DNA of 64,000 nt from Actinoplanes sp. NBRC 103695 (GCF_030269485.1 NZ_BSTL01000009.1:248001-312000), one strand, 5' to 3'; counted from the first letter of the stretch, positions 16,452 to 24,589 are shown. Made by a program: numbers and translations. The notes: generated by a model not told the origin, from the sequence alone.

Positions 16452-17438
16452 TCATCTCCCCCGGGGCAAGCAGCACTTCTTGTACTTGTTGCCGGACCCG
16501 CACCAGCACGCCCCGTTCCGCTCCGGCGGCCAGGTGACCTTGGCGGGGACCAGGGCGACCTGGCGTGCGTAGCCGGCCCGCGTCTCCGGGTCGGCCGGGT
16601 CGCCGTCCGCCCCGACGTACCCGGTCAGCCCGGCGACCGAGCCGGTGGGCAGGGTCAGGCCGGTGCGCCCGGCGGCGGCCAGCCGGGTGAGCTCGTGCTC
16701 CAGGCGGGCGCGGTGCTCGTCCCAGGTGTCGCCGTACGGCTCGGACAGCGCGGGCCATTTCGTCAGCAGGCTGTCGAACTCGGCCCGCGGCCAGAACAGC
16801 AGCTCCTCGGCGGGTGCGGCGGCGGGGCGGGCCAGCCGGGACTCGAGCCGCTCGGCCAGGTTGTCGTGGGTGTCGTGCGGCATGCCGAGGACGTGCCGGA
16901 TACGGTGCCGTTGCTGGAGCAGGAAGAAGAGCACGCCCGCGTCGTCGGCGGTGGCCGGCTCGGCGGTGCCGCTGCGCTCGGCGAGCGCGGTCTGTACTGC
17001 CTCGGACAGCCACTCCTCGGCGACCCGGTTGCGCCCGCCGGCGGCCAGGGCGGCGGTGAGGTACGCCGCGGCGTCCGGGTATTGCGTGAGCAGCGCGCGC
17101 AGGGGTTCGAGGTCGGCCATCGCCTCGTCGCCGCGGCCGGACCGGAACAGGATCCGTGCGCGCAACGCCCGGGCGGCGGCGACCTGGCTGTCGTCCCGCG
17201 TCGCGTACGCGTCGAGCGCCCGTTCCACGTATTTCAGGGCCGCGTCGAGTTTCGAGCGGCTCTCGGCGATTTCGGCGGCGAGCGCCAGGGCGTACCCGGC
17301 GTCGTCCTTGTCGGCGAGCCGCCCGGCCTCCGCGGCGTCGGCGAGCTCGGCCGCGAGGCCGAGCGGATCGGCGGCCCCGAGTGCGGACTGCCGGATCTCA
17401 GTGAGGTCTGCGCTGGTCAATTCATCCTTCAACGGCAC
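16452..17438 (-). CDS. SEC-C zinc-motif protein with TPR-like helices
   Basis: The 328-residue protein is mainly alpha-helical. Ala-rich repeats between about residues 20 and 170 look TPR-like (ALKYVERALDAYATRDDSQ). The extreme C-terminus is a SEC-C zinc motif, CWCGSGNKYKKCC, as in SecA and many accessory proteins. Its partner is unknown; SEC-C motifs bind zinc and often mediate protein contacts, for example at the ribosome or SecB. The GTG start is fixed by TAGCGT 6 nt upstream. Family B repeats lie just beyond its stop. Confidence 0.8.
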   Translation of the reverse strand: MPLKDELTSADLTEIRQSALGAADPLGLAAELADAAEAGRLADKDDAGYALALAAEIAESRSKLDAALKYVERALDAYATRDDSQVAAARALRARILFRSGRGDEAMADLEPLRALLTQYPDAAAYLTAALAAGGRNRVAEEWLSEAVQTALAERSGTAEPATADDAGVLFFLLQQRHRIRHVLGMPHDTHDNLAERLESRLARPAAAPAEELLFWPRAEFDSLLTKWPALSEPYGDTWDEHRARLEHELTRLAAAGRTGLTLPTGSVAGLTGYVGADGDPADPETRAGYARQVALVPAKVTWPPERNGACWCGSGNKYKKCCLPRGR

Positions 17439-17444
17439 GTTGCC

Positions 17445-17450
17445 ACGCTA
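17445..17450 (-). promoter_or_regulatory. -10 box of the SEC-C gene
   Basis: Minus-strand TAGCGT ends 6 nt before the GTG at 17438; it decides this start in the absence of a ribosome-binding site. Confidence 0.55.
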
Positions 17451-17534
17451 CTGCGACTCGTACGCGATAGCTGTTGATCTGGGTCTCACTTGTGGCGGCG
17501 CGGCGGTAGGGGAGTGAGAACGGAGGACTGCGGG

Positions 17535-17540
17535 CATAGT
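17535..17540 (+). promoter_or_regulatory. -10 box candidate of the HATPase gene
   Basis: CATAGT ends 6 nt before the GTG at 17547. It has the conserved A at position 2 and T at position 6 but not the first T, so support is moderate. Confidence 0.4.
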
Positions 17541-17546
17541 GCTGCG

Positions 17547-17984
17547 GTGAACGGACTGAGCACCTCGCCGCCCCCGCCGGACGCGGAGGAGCTGAACGCC
17601 TGGACCCTGGAGACCCCCGCCCAGCTCAAGGGCCTGCGCGCGGGCCTGGTGGAGGCGCTGAACACGCACGCGTCGGTCATGAACAGTGAGCTGGACGGCA
17701 TCCCGGAGCGGATGGTTCTGGTCGTCACGGAGCTAGCGACCAACGCGATCAAGCACGGTCACCCACCGACTCGGATCCGGCTGCTGCGCACCGGGGACCA
17801 GTTCGTCCTGGACGTCGCCGACCACGATCTGACGGCTTTCCCGGAGCTGGCCGAGACCCGGCCGATCAACGCGGGCGGCCGCGGTCTGCACCTGGCTCAG
17901 GCTTTCGCGCTCGAGGTCGGCTGGTACGCCACCCACGACACCAAGCACATCTGGGCGGTCTTCCCCATCGACGCCGAGAGCTGA
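17547..17984 (+). CDS. HATPase_c protein, anti-sigma/serine-kinase-like
   Basis: The 145-residue protein is a single GHKL ATPase domain with an N-box (VLVVTELATNAIKHG) and a G-box (NAGGRGLHLAQAFA), like the RsbW/SpoIIAB-type kinases abundant in streptomycetes and relatives. Such proteins usually bind or phosphorylate an anti-sigma-factor antagonist, but no partner gene is adjacent. The GTG at 17547 removes a low-complexity extension found with the more upstream in-frame start. A hairpin region separates it from the convergent anti-sigma gene. Confidence 0.78.
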   Translation: MNGLSTSPPPPDAEELNAWTLETPAQLKGLRAGLVEALNTHASVMNSELDGIPERMVLVVTELATNAIKHGHPPTRIRLLRTGDQFVLDVADHDLTAFPELAETRPINAGGRGLHLAQAFALEVGWYATHDTKHIWAVFPIDAES

Positions 17985-18091
17985 GACCTCGGAGACGGCG
18001 ACGGTGAGCGCCGCCTGCTCGCTCGGCAACCGCCTGGTGTTCTGCGGGTCGGCGACGAGCCTCTGGAAGGCGCGTCGTGCTTCCTTTCCTG

Positions 18092-18140
18092 GTACGGGTG
18101 GTGGCTTCGTCGCCACCACCCGTACTTCGCGCGCGCGAAG
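18092..18140. terminator. Two consecutive perfect palindromes
   Basis: GTACGGGTGGTGGC (18092-18105) pairs perfectly with 18112-18125 around TTCGTC. It runs directly into the 16-bp perfect palindrome CTTCGCGCGCGCGAAG (18125-18140). They sit between the HATPase gene (+) and the anti-sigma gene (-) and can end both transcripts. Confidence 0.6.
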
Positions 18141-18180
18141 CCCGCGACGGATGCGGCCTGGCCCGGTTTCGAACCCCGGC

Positions 18181-18888
18181 CTAGTAGGTCAGCGTTCCGC
18201 GGAGCAGGCTGCGCCCGGAGTGCGCGGCGTCGCCGTCGTGCGGCTCGTCGCTGACGTCGACGAGGCGGTACCGGTTCATGTCGATGCCGGGCGGCACCGG
18301 CAGCACCGTTACCGGCCGGTCGGGCAGGTTCCCGAGCGCGACCATCTTCGTGGGGTCGTCCGGGTCGATCAGCCACACCTCGTGGAAGCCGGTGGTCAGC
18401 GGCAGGTTCCGCACGTCGATGCGCATCGCTCCGTCGGACAGCACCTGGACGCTGCCGGCCGCGGCGCCCGGCACCCTCGGCAGGGGCGCCAGGGTGGCCC
18501 GCGCTGTCACCGTCTCGGCCGGGGCGCGTCGCACGAACCGGTCGACCGTGACCGTGCCGGCGACCGCGAGAATCGCGGCGGCCGTCGCGGCGAGCACCGG
18601 CGTCAGCCAGCGCGACCGCGTCCGGCGGGTCCGCACCGACCGCTCGAGGGGTGCGGCGGCCGGGGTTTCGCCGGAGATGCCGTCCTCGACGCGTCGCCAG
18701 ATGTGCTCCGGCGGCGCCGGGAGGTCGCGCAGGTCCTCGCTCTCCGCGCCCAGGTCGGCGACGGTACGCAACGCGTCGAGCTCGTGCCGGCAGACCGCGC
18801 ACTCGTTCAGGTGACCGGACTCGCCGGGCCCCTCGGTCTCCTCAGAGAGCGCGAGAAGCACCAGCCGATCGGGATCCAAATGCTGCAC
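18181..18888 (-). CDS. rskA: Anti-sigma factor, RskA-like
   Basis: The 235-residue protein has an N-terminal zinc anti-sigma domain (HLNECAVC, the HxxxCxxC motif at about residues 26-33), one membrane helix near residues 94-113 (WLTPVLAATAAAILAVAG) and an extracytoplasmic RskA-type domain (FHEVWLIDPDDPTKMVALG). It should hold the neighbouring ECF sigma factor at the membrane until regulated proteolysis. Its start lies 47 nt inside the sigma-factor gene, the usual translational coupling. Confidence 0.9.
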   Translation of the reverse strand: MQHLDPDRLVLLALSEETEGPGESGHLNECAVCRHELDALRTVADLGAESEDLRDLPAPPEHIWRRVEDGISGETPAAAPLERSVRTRRTRSRWLTPVLAATAAAILAVAGTVTVDRFVRRAPAETVTARATLAPLPRVPGAAAGSVQVLSDGAMRIDVRNLPLTTGFHEVWLIDPDDPTKMVALGNLPDRPVTVLPVPPGIDMNRYRLVDVSDEPHDGDAAHSGRSLLRGTLTY

Positions 18889-19420
18889 CGTCCACCTCCC
18901 AACGACGTCGCAGGTTCGCCAGCCCTCGGCGAATGTGGCTCTTGACCGTGCCGAGCGGGAGCCCGGTGACGGCCGCTATCTGTGGATGCGTCAGATCGTC
19001 GAAGAACGCCAGTTCCAGCGTGCGCCGCTGCTCGGCGGGCAGCCGGCCCAGCTCGTCGGCGACCACCAGCCGGTCGACTATCCGCTCCGGGCGCTCCGGC
19101 TCCTCCGGCGGGGCCACCTGGGCGCGGACGGTCGCGGTGACCCGGTCGTCGCGGACCGCCGACCGGATCCGGTCGATCGCTTTCCGCCGGGCGATCCCGA
19201 GCAGCCAGGCCAGCATCGTGCCGCGCTGCGGGTCGAACGTGTCCCGCCCGGCCCATGCGGCCACGAACGTCAGCTGCGTGACGTCCTCGGCGTCGGCCCG
19301 GTTGCTCAGCAGGCGCTGCGCCAGGTAGAGCACGGCGGCGCCGTGTCTCTCGTACGCCGTCCGCAGCGCCTTCTCGTCACCGGCGCGCAGGCGCTCGGCG
19401 AGTTCGTCGTCGGAAATCAT
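18842..19420 (-). CDS. sigK: ECF RNA polymerase sigma factor, SigK-like
   Basis: The 192-residue protein has region 2 (YLAQRLLSNRADAEDVTQL) and region 4 (LPLGTVKSHIRRGLANLRRR) of ECF sigma factors. Pairing with an RskA-type anti-sigma factor points to the SigK/ECF19 group. The ATG is preceded by GGGAGG; an in-frame extension upstream would cross the promoter. The divergent gene encodes a DUF4397 surface protein. In mycobacteria SigK drives surface-protein genes and its own operon, and matching promoter-like sequences are seen on both sides here. Confidence 0.88.
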   Translation of the reverse strand: MISDDELAERLRAGDEKALRTAYERHGAAVLYLAQRLLSNRADAEDVTQLTFVAAWAGRDTFDPQRGTMLAWLLGIARRKAIDRIRSAVRDDRVTATVRAQVAPPEEPERPERIVDRLVVADELGRLPAEQRRTLELAFFDDLTHPQIAAVTGLPLGTVKSHIRRGLANLRRRWEVDGAAFGSRSAGASRAL

Positions 19421-19452
19421 CGACCTCCCTCCCGAGCAGCGGTTCTCCCCGT

Positions 19453-19480
19453 CATTCGCTCGGCGGGTCGGCGATGGATG
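19453..19480 (-). promoter_or_regulatory. SigK-type promoter of sigK-rskA
   Basis: On the minus strand CATCCA (19475-19480) and CGAATG (19453-19458) are 16 nt apart. This resembles the mycobacterial SigK consensus CATCCA-N16/17-CCGAAT. It implies autoregulation, with a leader of about 25 nt before the ATG at 19420. Confidence 0.6.
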
Positions 19481-19506
19481 CAGTGAATTTCTCACACTCT
19501 CGACCG

Positions 19507-19534
19507 CATCCGCCGCCGACGGTCACGACGAAGA
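19507..19534 (+). promoter_or_regulatory. SigK-type promoter of the DUF4397-sortase unit
   Basis: CATCCG (19507-19512) and CGAAGA (19529-19534) are 16 nt apart, matching the opposing promoter in spacing and in both half-sites. The DUF4397 ATG is 29 nt beyond. Confidence 0.55.
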
Positions 19535-19563
19535 CCAGGGCGTACCCAACAGAGGGAGTTCCG

Positions 19564-20388
19564 ATGCGTGTTTCCCAACTTCGCCGAGCGGCAACTGTCG
19601 GCGCGGCGGCCCTGATCGCGTTCGGCGCGGCGGGCGCGTTCCTGACCGGTCCGGCGTCCGCCAAGGCCAACGCGCGTGTGTCCGTCGTGCACGGCATCCC
19701 CGGGCAGCCGGTGGACGTCTACGTCAACGGCAAGAAGACCCTGCCGGACTTTCAGCCCGGGAAGGTCGCCGGACCGCTCAGCCTGCCGGCGGGCGAGTAC
19801 GACATCGCGCTCACCAAGCCGGGCGATCCCATCGCCGACGCGCTGCTGACCGTCGACAACGCCGAGGTGCCCGGCGGCGCGAACATCAGCCTGGTCGCCC
19901 ACCTGAGCGCGGACGGCAAGCCGGTGCTGACCCCGTTCGTCAACGACACCGCCAAGCTCGGTGCGGGCAAGACCCGGCTGGTCGTGCGGCACACCGCGGC
20001 GGCGCCGGCGGTCGACGTGCGTGCCGGTGGCAAGCCGGTCTTCGAGGACCTGACCAACCCCAAGGAGGCCAAGGCAGACCTCGACGCGGGTACAGTCTCC
20101 GCCGACGTCGTGCTGGCCGGTTCCGACACCCGGGTGCTCGGCCCGGCGGACCTGGATCTGAAGGAGGGCACCGCGACGATCGTGTACGCGGTGGGCTCGG
20201 CCGAGGACAAGACGCTCGACATCGTGTCGCAGACCATCACCGGGCTGCACTCGGCGCCGGGCGGCGTGCCCAGTGGCACCGGTGGTCTCGCCGACCGTGG
20301 GCTCTCGCTGCCCTGGTACGGCGTCGGCATCGCCGGCATTCTGCTGGCCATGCTGGGCTTCGCACGGCTGGCGACCGGCCGCCGATGA
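19564..20388 (+). CDS. DUF4397 surface protein with sortase-like C-terminal signal
   Basis: The 274-residue protein has a signal peptide (RRAATVGAAALIAFGAAGAF, cleavage near ASAKA), then DUF4397-type beta repeats (RVSVVHGIPGQPVDVYVNGK, TRLVVRHTAAAPAVDVRAG). It ends with LPWYG, a hydrophobic helix and RR. That tripartite end resembles an LPXTG cell-wall sorting signal with Tyr in place of Thr. GAGGGAG precedes the ATG. The next gene is a sortase overlapping by 4 nt, and a SigK-like promoter lies upstream, so this looks like a sigma-controlled, sortase-anchored surface protein (inference). Confidence 0.85.
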   Translation: MRVSQLRRAATVGAAALIAFGAAGAFLTGPASAKANARVSVVHGIPGQPVDVYVNGKKTLPDFQPGKVAGPLSLPAGEYDIALTKPGDPIADALLTVDNAEVPGGANISLVAHLSADGKPVLTPFVNDTAKLGAGKTRLVVRHTAAAPAVDVRAGGKPVFEDLTNPKEAKADLDAGTVSADVVLAGSDTRVLGPADLDLKEGTATIVYAVGSAEDKTLDIVSQTITGLHSAPGGVPSGTGGLADRGLSLPWYGVGIAGILLAMLGFARLATGRR

Positions 20389-21029
20389 GCCGACGAGGTG
20401 GCCTGGTTCTGCTGGCCGTCGGCGCGGTACTCACCGCATCGTTCGGGGTGGCAGCTTGCCAGGCTCGGCCTGCCGGGGACTTCGAGTCCCCGGCGGGCAC
20501 CTCGCCGGTCTCCGCGGCGCCAGCGGAGCCGTCAGTGCCCATCCAGGACGGCAAGCTCCCGACGGCAACGGCAGCCGACGACTCACCCACCCGGCTGGCG
20601 GTTCCGGCGCTGAAGCTGAACGCGACCGTGGACGCGGTCGGGATCGACGCGAAGACCGGCGATTTCGCGGTGCCGCCGAGTGTCGATCAGGTCGGCTGGT
20701 ACCGGTTCGGGCCGGGCTTCTCGGCGGCGGCCGGCTCGATCGTCGTCGCCGGCCACGTGGACAGCGCGGCCGAGGGCAAGGGCGCGTTCTTCCGGCTGGG
20801 CGAGCTCGAGGCGGGCGACGAGGTCATGCTGACCGGTCCCGGCGGGAAGACCCGCGTCTTTGAGGTGGTGGCGCGCGAGCGGTACCGCAAGACGGCGATC
20901 CCGCTGCGGAAGTTCTTCGCGCGGGACGGCGATCCGCGGCTGACGTTGATCACGTGCGGGGGGCCGTTCGATCCGAAGACGCGTCACTACCGGGACAACG
21001 TGGTGGTGACGGCGGCGCCGGTTTCGTAA
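20385..21029 (+). CDS. Class F sortase
   Basis: The 214-residue protein has an N-terminal hydrophobic segment, a low-complexity stalk, and the sortase fold with catalytic His in VVAGHVDSA, Cys in LTLITCGG and Arg in HYRDNVVV. Class F sortases are the actinobacterial type. The N-terminus LTASFGVAAC also looks like a lipobox, so it may be lipid-anchored. Its ATG overlaps the DUF4397 stop (ATGA), so the two are co-translated and the DUF4397 protein is the obvious candidate substrate. Confidence 0.9.
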   Translation: MSRRGGLVLLAVGAVLTASFGVAACQARPAGDFESPAGTSPVSAAPAEPSVPIQDGKLPTATAADDSPTRLAVPALKLNATVDAVGIDAKTGDFAVPPSVDQVGWYRFGPGFSAAAGSIVVAGHVDSAAEGKGAFFRLGELEAGDEVMLTGPGGKTRVFEVVARERYRKTAIPLRKFFARDGDPRLTLITCGGPFDPKTRHYRDNVVVTAAPVS

Positions 21030-21086
21030 GGGTTCGTAAGCGCGGGCGTGCTGTCGTTCGCGGTGGACTGCCGGTTGACTTGACCC

Positions 21087-21626
21087 ATGAGACGTGTCGC
21101 CTTGGTCGTCGTCATTTCCGTGGGGCTTGCGGCCGCGCTGTTCTGGTTCCAGCCGTGGCGCCTGGCCACCGATACGACGGTGCGTGAGTCGCTGTCGGCG
21201 GTCGAGTCGGCGGCTCCGGCAGAGTCGGCGGCGCCTGCAAAAGCGGCTCCTGTGAAGGCGGCGGAGGCGCCCCGGCGGGCCACTGTCCTCGCGCAGGGAT
21301 CGTTCGTGACCCACGAGCACGACACCACCGGCAGCGCCCGGCTGGTCCGCAACCCCGACGGCAGCCATCAGGTCGAGCTGATCGGGCTGGACACGAGTGA
21401 CGGACCGGATCTGCGGGTCTGGCTCACCGACCGGCCGGTCCTCGCCGGGCGCGACGGCTGGCGGGTGTTCGACGACGGCGAGCACGTCGAACTGGGCCGT
21501 CTCAAGGGGAATCGCGGCGACCAGGTCTACGCCCTCGACGCCTCCGTGGACCCGGCGGATTTCCGCAGCGTGAGCATCTGGTGCAAGCGGTTCTCGGTGT
21601 CCTTCGGCGCTGCCGCGCTCGCCTGA
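21087..21626 (+). CDS. Membrane-anchored DM13-domain protein
   Basis: The 179-residue protein has one N-terminal membrane helix (VALVVVISVGLAAALFWF), an Ala/Pro/Glu-rich spacer, and a DM13 domain from about residue 70: ATVLAQGSFVTHEHDTTGSA, VELIGLDTSDGPDLRVWL, and a late Cys in SVSIWCKRFSVSFG. DM13 domains have been proposed to work in extracytoplasmic electron transfer through that Cys; this is not proven. It lies 57 nt after the sortase gene and could belong to the same sigma-controlled unit. Confidence 0.8.
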   Translation: MRRVALVVVISVGLAAALFWFQPWRLATDTTVRESLSAVESAAPAESAAPAKAAPVKAAEAPRRATVLAQGSFVTHEHDTTGSARLVRNPDGSHQVELIGLDTSDGPDLRVWLTDRPVLAGRDGWRVFDDGEHVELGRLKGNRGDQVYALDASVDPADFRSVSIWCKRFSVSFGAAALA

Positions 21627-21640
21627 GCGGGCCGACCCAC

Positions 21641-21681
21641 CCGTCGCGCGAAAGGCGCGTTCACGGCCTTTCGCCCGACGG
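21641..21681. repeat. Long hairpin repeat (family A, copy 2)
   Basis: Arms of 16 nt (21641-21656 and 21666-21681) pair with one mismatch around GCGTTCACG. The flanking CGACCC and GGGTCG add more pairs. It is the inverted equivalent of 8701-8751, with the same GAAAGGC arms and almost the same loop. It lies between the convergent DM13 and galT genes. Confidence 0.7.
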
Positions 21682-21721
21682 GGTCGCGGAGTGGGAACGG
21701 TGCTGTGCCGCGCCCGTACCC

Positions 21722-22810
21722 CTAAAGGTCTTTCAGCAGTTGGGCGGCCTTCTCGGGGACGATGTCGTTGATGAAGGCGCCCATCGCGGACTCCGAGCCG
21801 GCCAGGTATTTGAGCTTGTCGGCGGCCCGGCGGATGCTGAACAGCTGCAGGTGCAGGTAGCCGAGGTCGCGGCCCTCGCCGGTGACCGCCTGGTGCCAGC
21901 CCGAGATGTACGGCATCGGCTTGCCGAAGAGCGCGTCGAAACGGCGCAGGACATCCAGGTAGAGCGGGGCGAAGGCGTCGCGTTCGGCGTCCGACAGGGC
22001 GGGGATGTCGGGCAGGTGCCGGTGCGGGGCGACGTGCACCTCGAAGGGCCAGCGGGCCGCCGCCGGGACGTAGGCCGTCCAGTGCTCGTTGGCGGCGACC
22101 ACCCGGGCACCGGACCGTTGCTCGGCGGCCAGGACGTCGGCGTAGAGCGAGTTGCCGGTGGCCCGGTGGTGCTTGGCCGCGGCGGTCAGCATCAGCCGGG
22201 TGCGGGGCGTGACCATCGGGTACGCGTAGATCTGTCCGTGTGGGTGACTCAGGGTCACGCCGATCTCGATGCCACGGTTTTCGAACGGGAAGACCTGCCG
22301 CACGCCGTCCATGGCGGACAGCTCGGTGGTGCGGTCGGCCAGGACGTCGACGACCGTGCGGACCCGGGCCGGGGTCAGGGCGCCGAAGCTGCTGTTGTGG
22401 TCGCTGGTGAAGCAGACCACCTCGCAGCGGCCGATGCCGGGACGGACCGGGACGAGGTCGGTGACCTGTGAGATCTCGTCGGGGTGCACGCGCTCGCTGA
22501 ACGACGGGAACTGGTTCTCGAACGTCACCACGTCGTAGTCGGGCGCCGGGATCTCGGTGGCGAACTCGGGGGTGGACGGGCACAGCGGGCACTTGTCGCT
22601 GGGCGGCAGGAACGTGCGGGTGTTCCGGTGTGCGGCGACCGCCACCCACTCGTCGACCAGCGGGTCGTGCCGTAGCTGGGACGCGGCCGGCGGGGTCGGC
22701 AGGTCGCGCTTGTCCGGCCAGGCGTTGCGGTCGTGGCCGGCGGTCTCGTCGAAGTAGACGAGCTCGCGGCCGTCGGACAGCCGGATCGGGGTGCGCTGCG
22801 CGATCGTCAC
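21722..22810 (-). CDS. galT: Galactose-1-phosphate uridylyltransferase
   Basis: GalT exchanges UMP between UDP-glucose and galactose-1-phosphate in the Leloir pathway. The 362-residue protein has the zinc-site CPLCPS stretch, FENQFPSFSERV, the nucleophilic His in SHPHGQIYAYP and HVAPHRHLPDIPAL. The GTG start overlaps the stop of the upstream deoR-type gene (GTGA), so the regulator and enzyme form one operon. galK and galE are not in the window. UDP-sugars made here could also feed the nearby polysaccharide locus, though that link is only positional. Confidence 0.94.
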   Translation of the reverse strand: MTIAQRTPIRLSDGRELVYFDETAGHDRNAWPDKRDLPTPPAASQLRHDPLVDEWVAVAAHRNTRTFLPPSDKCPLCPSTPEFATEIPAPDYDVVTFENQFPSFSERVHPDEISQVTDLVPVRPGIGRCEVVCFTSDHNSSFGALTPARVRTVVDVLADRTTELSAMDGVRQVFPFENRGIEIGVTLSHPHGQIYAYPMVTPRTRLMLTAAAKHHRATGNSLYADVLAAEQRSGARVVAANEHWTAYVPAAARWPFEVHVAPHRHLPDIPALSDAERDAFAPLYLDVLRRFDALFGKPMPYISGWHQAVTGEGRDLGYLHLQLFSIRRAADKLKYLAGSESAMGAFINDIVPEKAAQLLKDL

Positions 22811-23592
22811 GAGGCGCTCACCACGACGAGCTCGGCCACCTGCTCGAGCAGCACGGCGCGGGCGGAGTCGTCCAGGCCCTCGTCGGTGATCACGATGTCG
22901 GCGCGCTCCAGGGGAACGATCGACGAGATGCCGACCGTGCCCCACTTGGTGTGATCGGCGAGGACGACCAGGCGCTCGGCCGCCTCCACGAGGGCTCGGT
23001 TGACGTCGGCCTCCATCAGGTTGGGCGTGGTGTAGCCGGCGCGCTCGCTCATGCCGTGCACGCCGAGGAAGAGCATGTCCAGGTGCAGGGTGCCGATCGC
23101 GGCGACGGCCACCGGGCCGACCAGCGCGTCGGAGGGTGTGCGGGTGCCGCCGGTCAGCACGACCGTCTGGTCGGGGCGGCCGGCCCGGTAGAAGATGTCG
23201 GCGACCGGGATCGAATTGGTCACCACCGTCAGTGACGGGACGTCGACCAGGCGCTGGGCCAGGCCGGCGGTGGTGGTGCCGGCCGAGAGGGCGATCGCGT
23301 CGCCGGGGGACACCAGCGCGGCGGCCCGGACGGCCATCGCCGCTTTCTCCCCCTGCTGCCGGACCGACTTGGCGGCGAAGCCGGGCTCGTGCGCCGAGCC
23401 CGGACTGACCGTGGTCGCTCCGCCGTGTACCTTCGCCAGCAGCCCGCGGTCGGCGAGCGACTCGAGGTCGCGGCGGATGGTCATGTCGGAGACGCCGTAC
23501 TCGGCGGCGAGCTCACTGACGCGCACGCCGCCCGCGGCGCGCACCCGATCGAGGATGGCAGCCTGTCGCTGCTGCGCGAGCATCAGCGACAC
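22807..23592 (-). CDS. DeoR-family transcriptional regulator
   Basis: The 261-residue protein has an N-terminal winged helix-turn-helix (ELAAEYGVSDMTIRRDLESL) and the DeoR sensor domain (GDAIALSAGTTTAGLAQRL, VVTNSIPVAD, VLADHTKWG), which binds phosphorylated sugars. It is coupled to galT by a GTGA overlap and is probably a galactose-metabolism regulator acting on its own promoter. The GTG at 23590-23592 is chosen because minus-strand TATCGT lies 8 nt upstream; an ATG three codons later is the alternative. Confidence 0.92.
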   Translation of the reverse strand: MSLMLAQQRQAAILDRVRAAGGVRVSELAAEYGVSDMTIRRDLESLADRGLLAKVHGGATTVSPGSAHEPGFAAKSVRQQGEKAAMAVRAAALVSPGDAIALSAGTTTAGLAQRLVDVPSLTVVTNSIPVADIFYRAGRPDQTVVLTGGTRTPSDALVGPVAVAAIGTLHLDMLFLGVHGMSERAGYTTPNLMEADVNRALVEAAERLVVLADHTKWGTVGISSIVPLERADIVITDEGLDDSARAVLLEQVAELVVVSAS

Positions 23593-23600
23593 GCCGCGTT

Positions 23601-23606
23601 ACGATA
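23601..23606 (-). promoter_or_regulatory. -10 box of deoR-galT
   Basis: Minus-strand TATCGT ends 8 nt before the GTG at 23592, predicting a leaderless deoR-galT mRNA. Confidence 0.5.
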
Positions 23607-23674
23607 CGGGAACCGAACTATTTCGCACACACCTGAACACTACCTGGCTGTCGGCTGTGTGGAAAAGGGTGACG

Positions 23675-24589
23675 TCAGATACCTCGTCCGCGCTTGTGCA
23701 GAGCCGACAGCACGTTCTCCACCTTGACCGCCCCGGTCATGGCGGCCAGCGCGATCGCGGTGCGCGGCTCTTTCCAGTTGGCGCGGACCGCCTCCTTGCT
23801 GAACTGCCAGGCGGCGCTGCGGTTGCCGGACGCCGCGGACCAGCAGGCCAGCTGGCCGTAGACGCGGGCGGCGCCCGGGCGGCAGCCGCTGATCTCCGGG
23901 TGGCGTTGCATCATCCAGCGCAGCGAGGAGATCTTGGTGGCGTACTCGTACGCGTAGTGGCTGGTGCGGCCCCACAGCACCCGGACCAGGGGCTCGTCCA
24001 GGTGCACGATGGGCCGCCGCCGGGCCGCCCTCAGCAGCAGGTCCCAGTCCTCGTTCTGGCTGCCCGGGGCGTCCTCGGCGACCATGCCGACCGCGTCCTC
24101 GGCCAGGGCCTCGCGGCGCATCAGGAACGACGACGAGTGCAGCATCGCCATCCGGGAGCGGGCCAGCTCGTCGATCGTGACCCGGCTGCGCCCGGCCAGG
24201 CGGGGCGTGACCTTGTCCTCGTACTCGACCTCGATCGCGCAGGTCGCGAACTCGGCGTCCGGCTCGGCGAGCAGGGCTGCAACCTGCCGGCGGAGCTTGT
24301 CGGGGCGCCAGAGGTCGTCGTCGTCGCAGAACGCCACCAGCTCGGTGTCCAGCGAGAGGATGCCGGTGTTGCGGGCGCCGGCCAGGCCGGGGGTGCGCCA
24401 GTTGGTGAGCACCAGCACCTGGGTGCCCTCGGTGCAGGCGAGCAGGTAGTCCGGCTCGGTCTGGTCGTACACGACGACCACCTTGACCTCGCCGGGGTAA
24501 CGCTGGTCCCGGACCCCGGCGATGGTCTTGCGCACCAGCTCGGGGCGGTTCCGGGTGGGGATCACGACGCCGACGGACGGCCAGTTCAT
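23675..24589 (-). CDS. Family 2 glycosyltransferase
   Basis: The 304-residue GT-A enzyme shows the nucleotide-sugar site VGVVIPTRNRPELVRKTIAG, then GLAGARNTGILSLDTELVAF and an Asp-rich metal site FCDDDDLW. These mark an inverting GT2 that adds a sugar to a lipid- or polysaccharide-linked acceptor. The ATG has AAGGAGG 4 nt upstream and overlaps the stop of the upstream sulfotransferase by one base. The pair forms the left-hand minus-strand arm of the exopolysaccharide locus. Confidence 0.88.
   Translation of the reverse strand: MNWPSVGVVIPTRNRPELVRKTIAGVRDQRYPGEVKVVVVYDQTEPDYLLACTEGTQVLVLTNWRTPGLAGARNTGILSLDTELVAFCDDDDLWRPDKLRRQVAALLAEPDAEFATCAIEVEYEDKVTPRLAGRSRVTIDELARSRMAMLHSSSFLMRREALAEDAVGMVAEDAPGSQNEDWDLLLRAARRRPIVHLDEPLVRVLWGRTSHYAYEYATKISSLRWMMQRHPEISGCRPGAARVYGQLACWSAASGNRSAAWQFSKEAVRANWKEPRTAIALAAMTGAVKVENVLSALHKRGRGI

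Noticed and set aside
17733-18119. Small minus-strand frame between the HATPase and anti-sigma genes
   Set aside because: Most of it is antisense to the HATPase gene, and its start lies within a palindrome. No ribosome-binding site or -10 box was found.
18163-18186. tRNA-like T-arm (GGTTTCGAACCCC) next to the anti-sigma stop
   Set aside because: The stem does not form five pairs with a 7-nt loop, and no acceptor, D or anticodon arm can be found on either strand within 90 nt.
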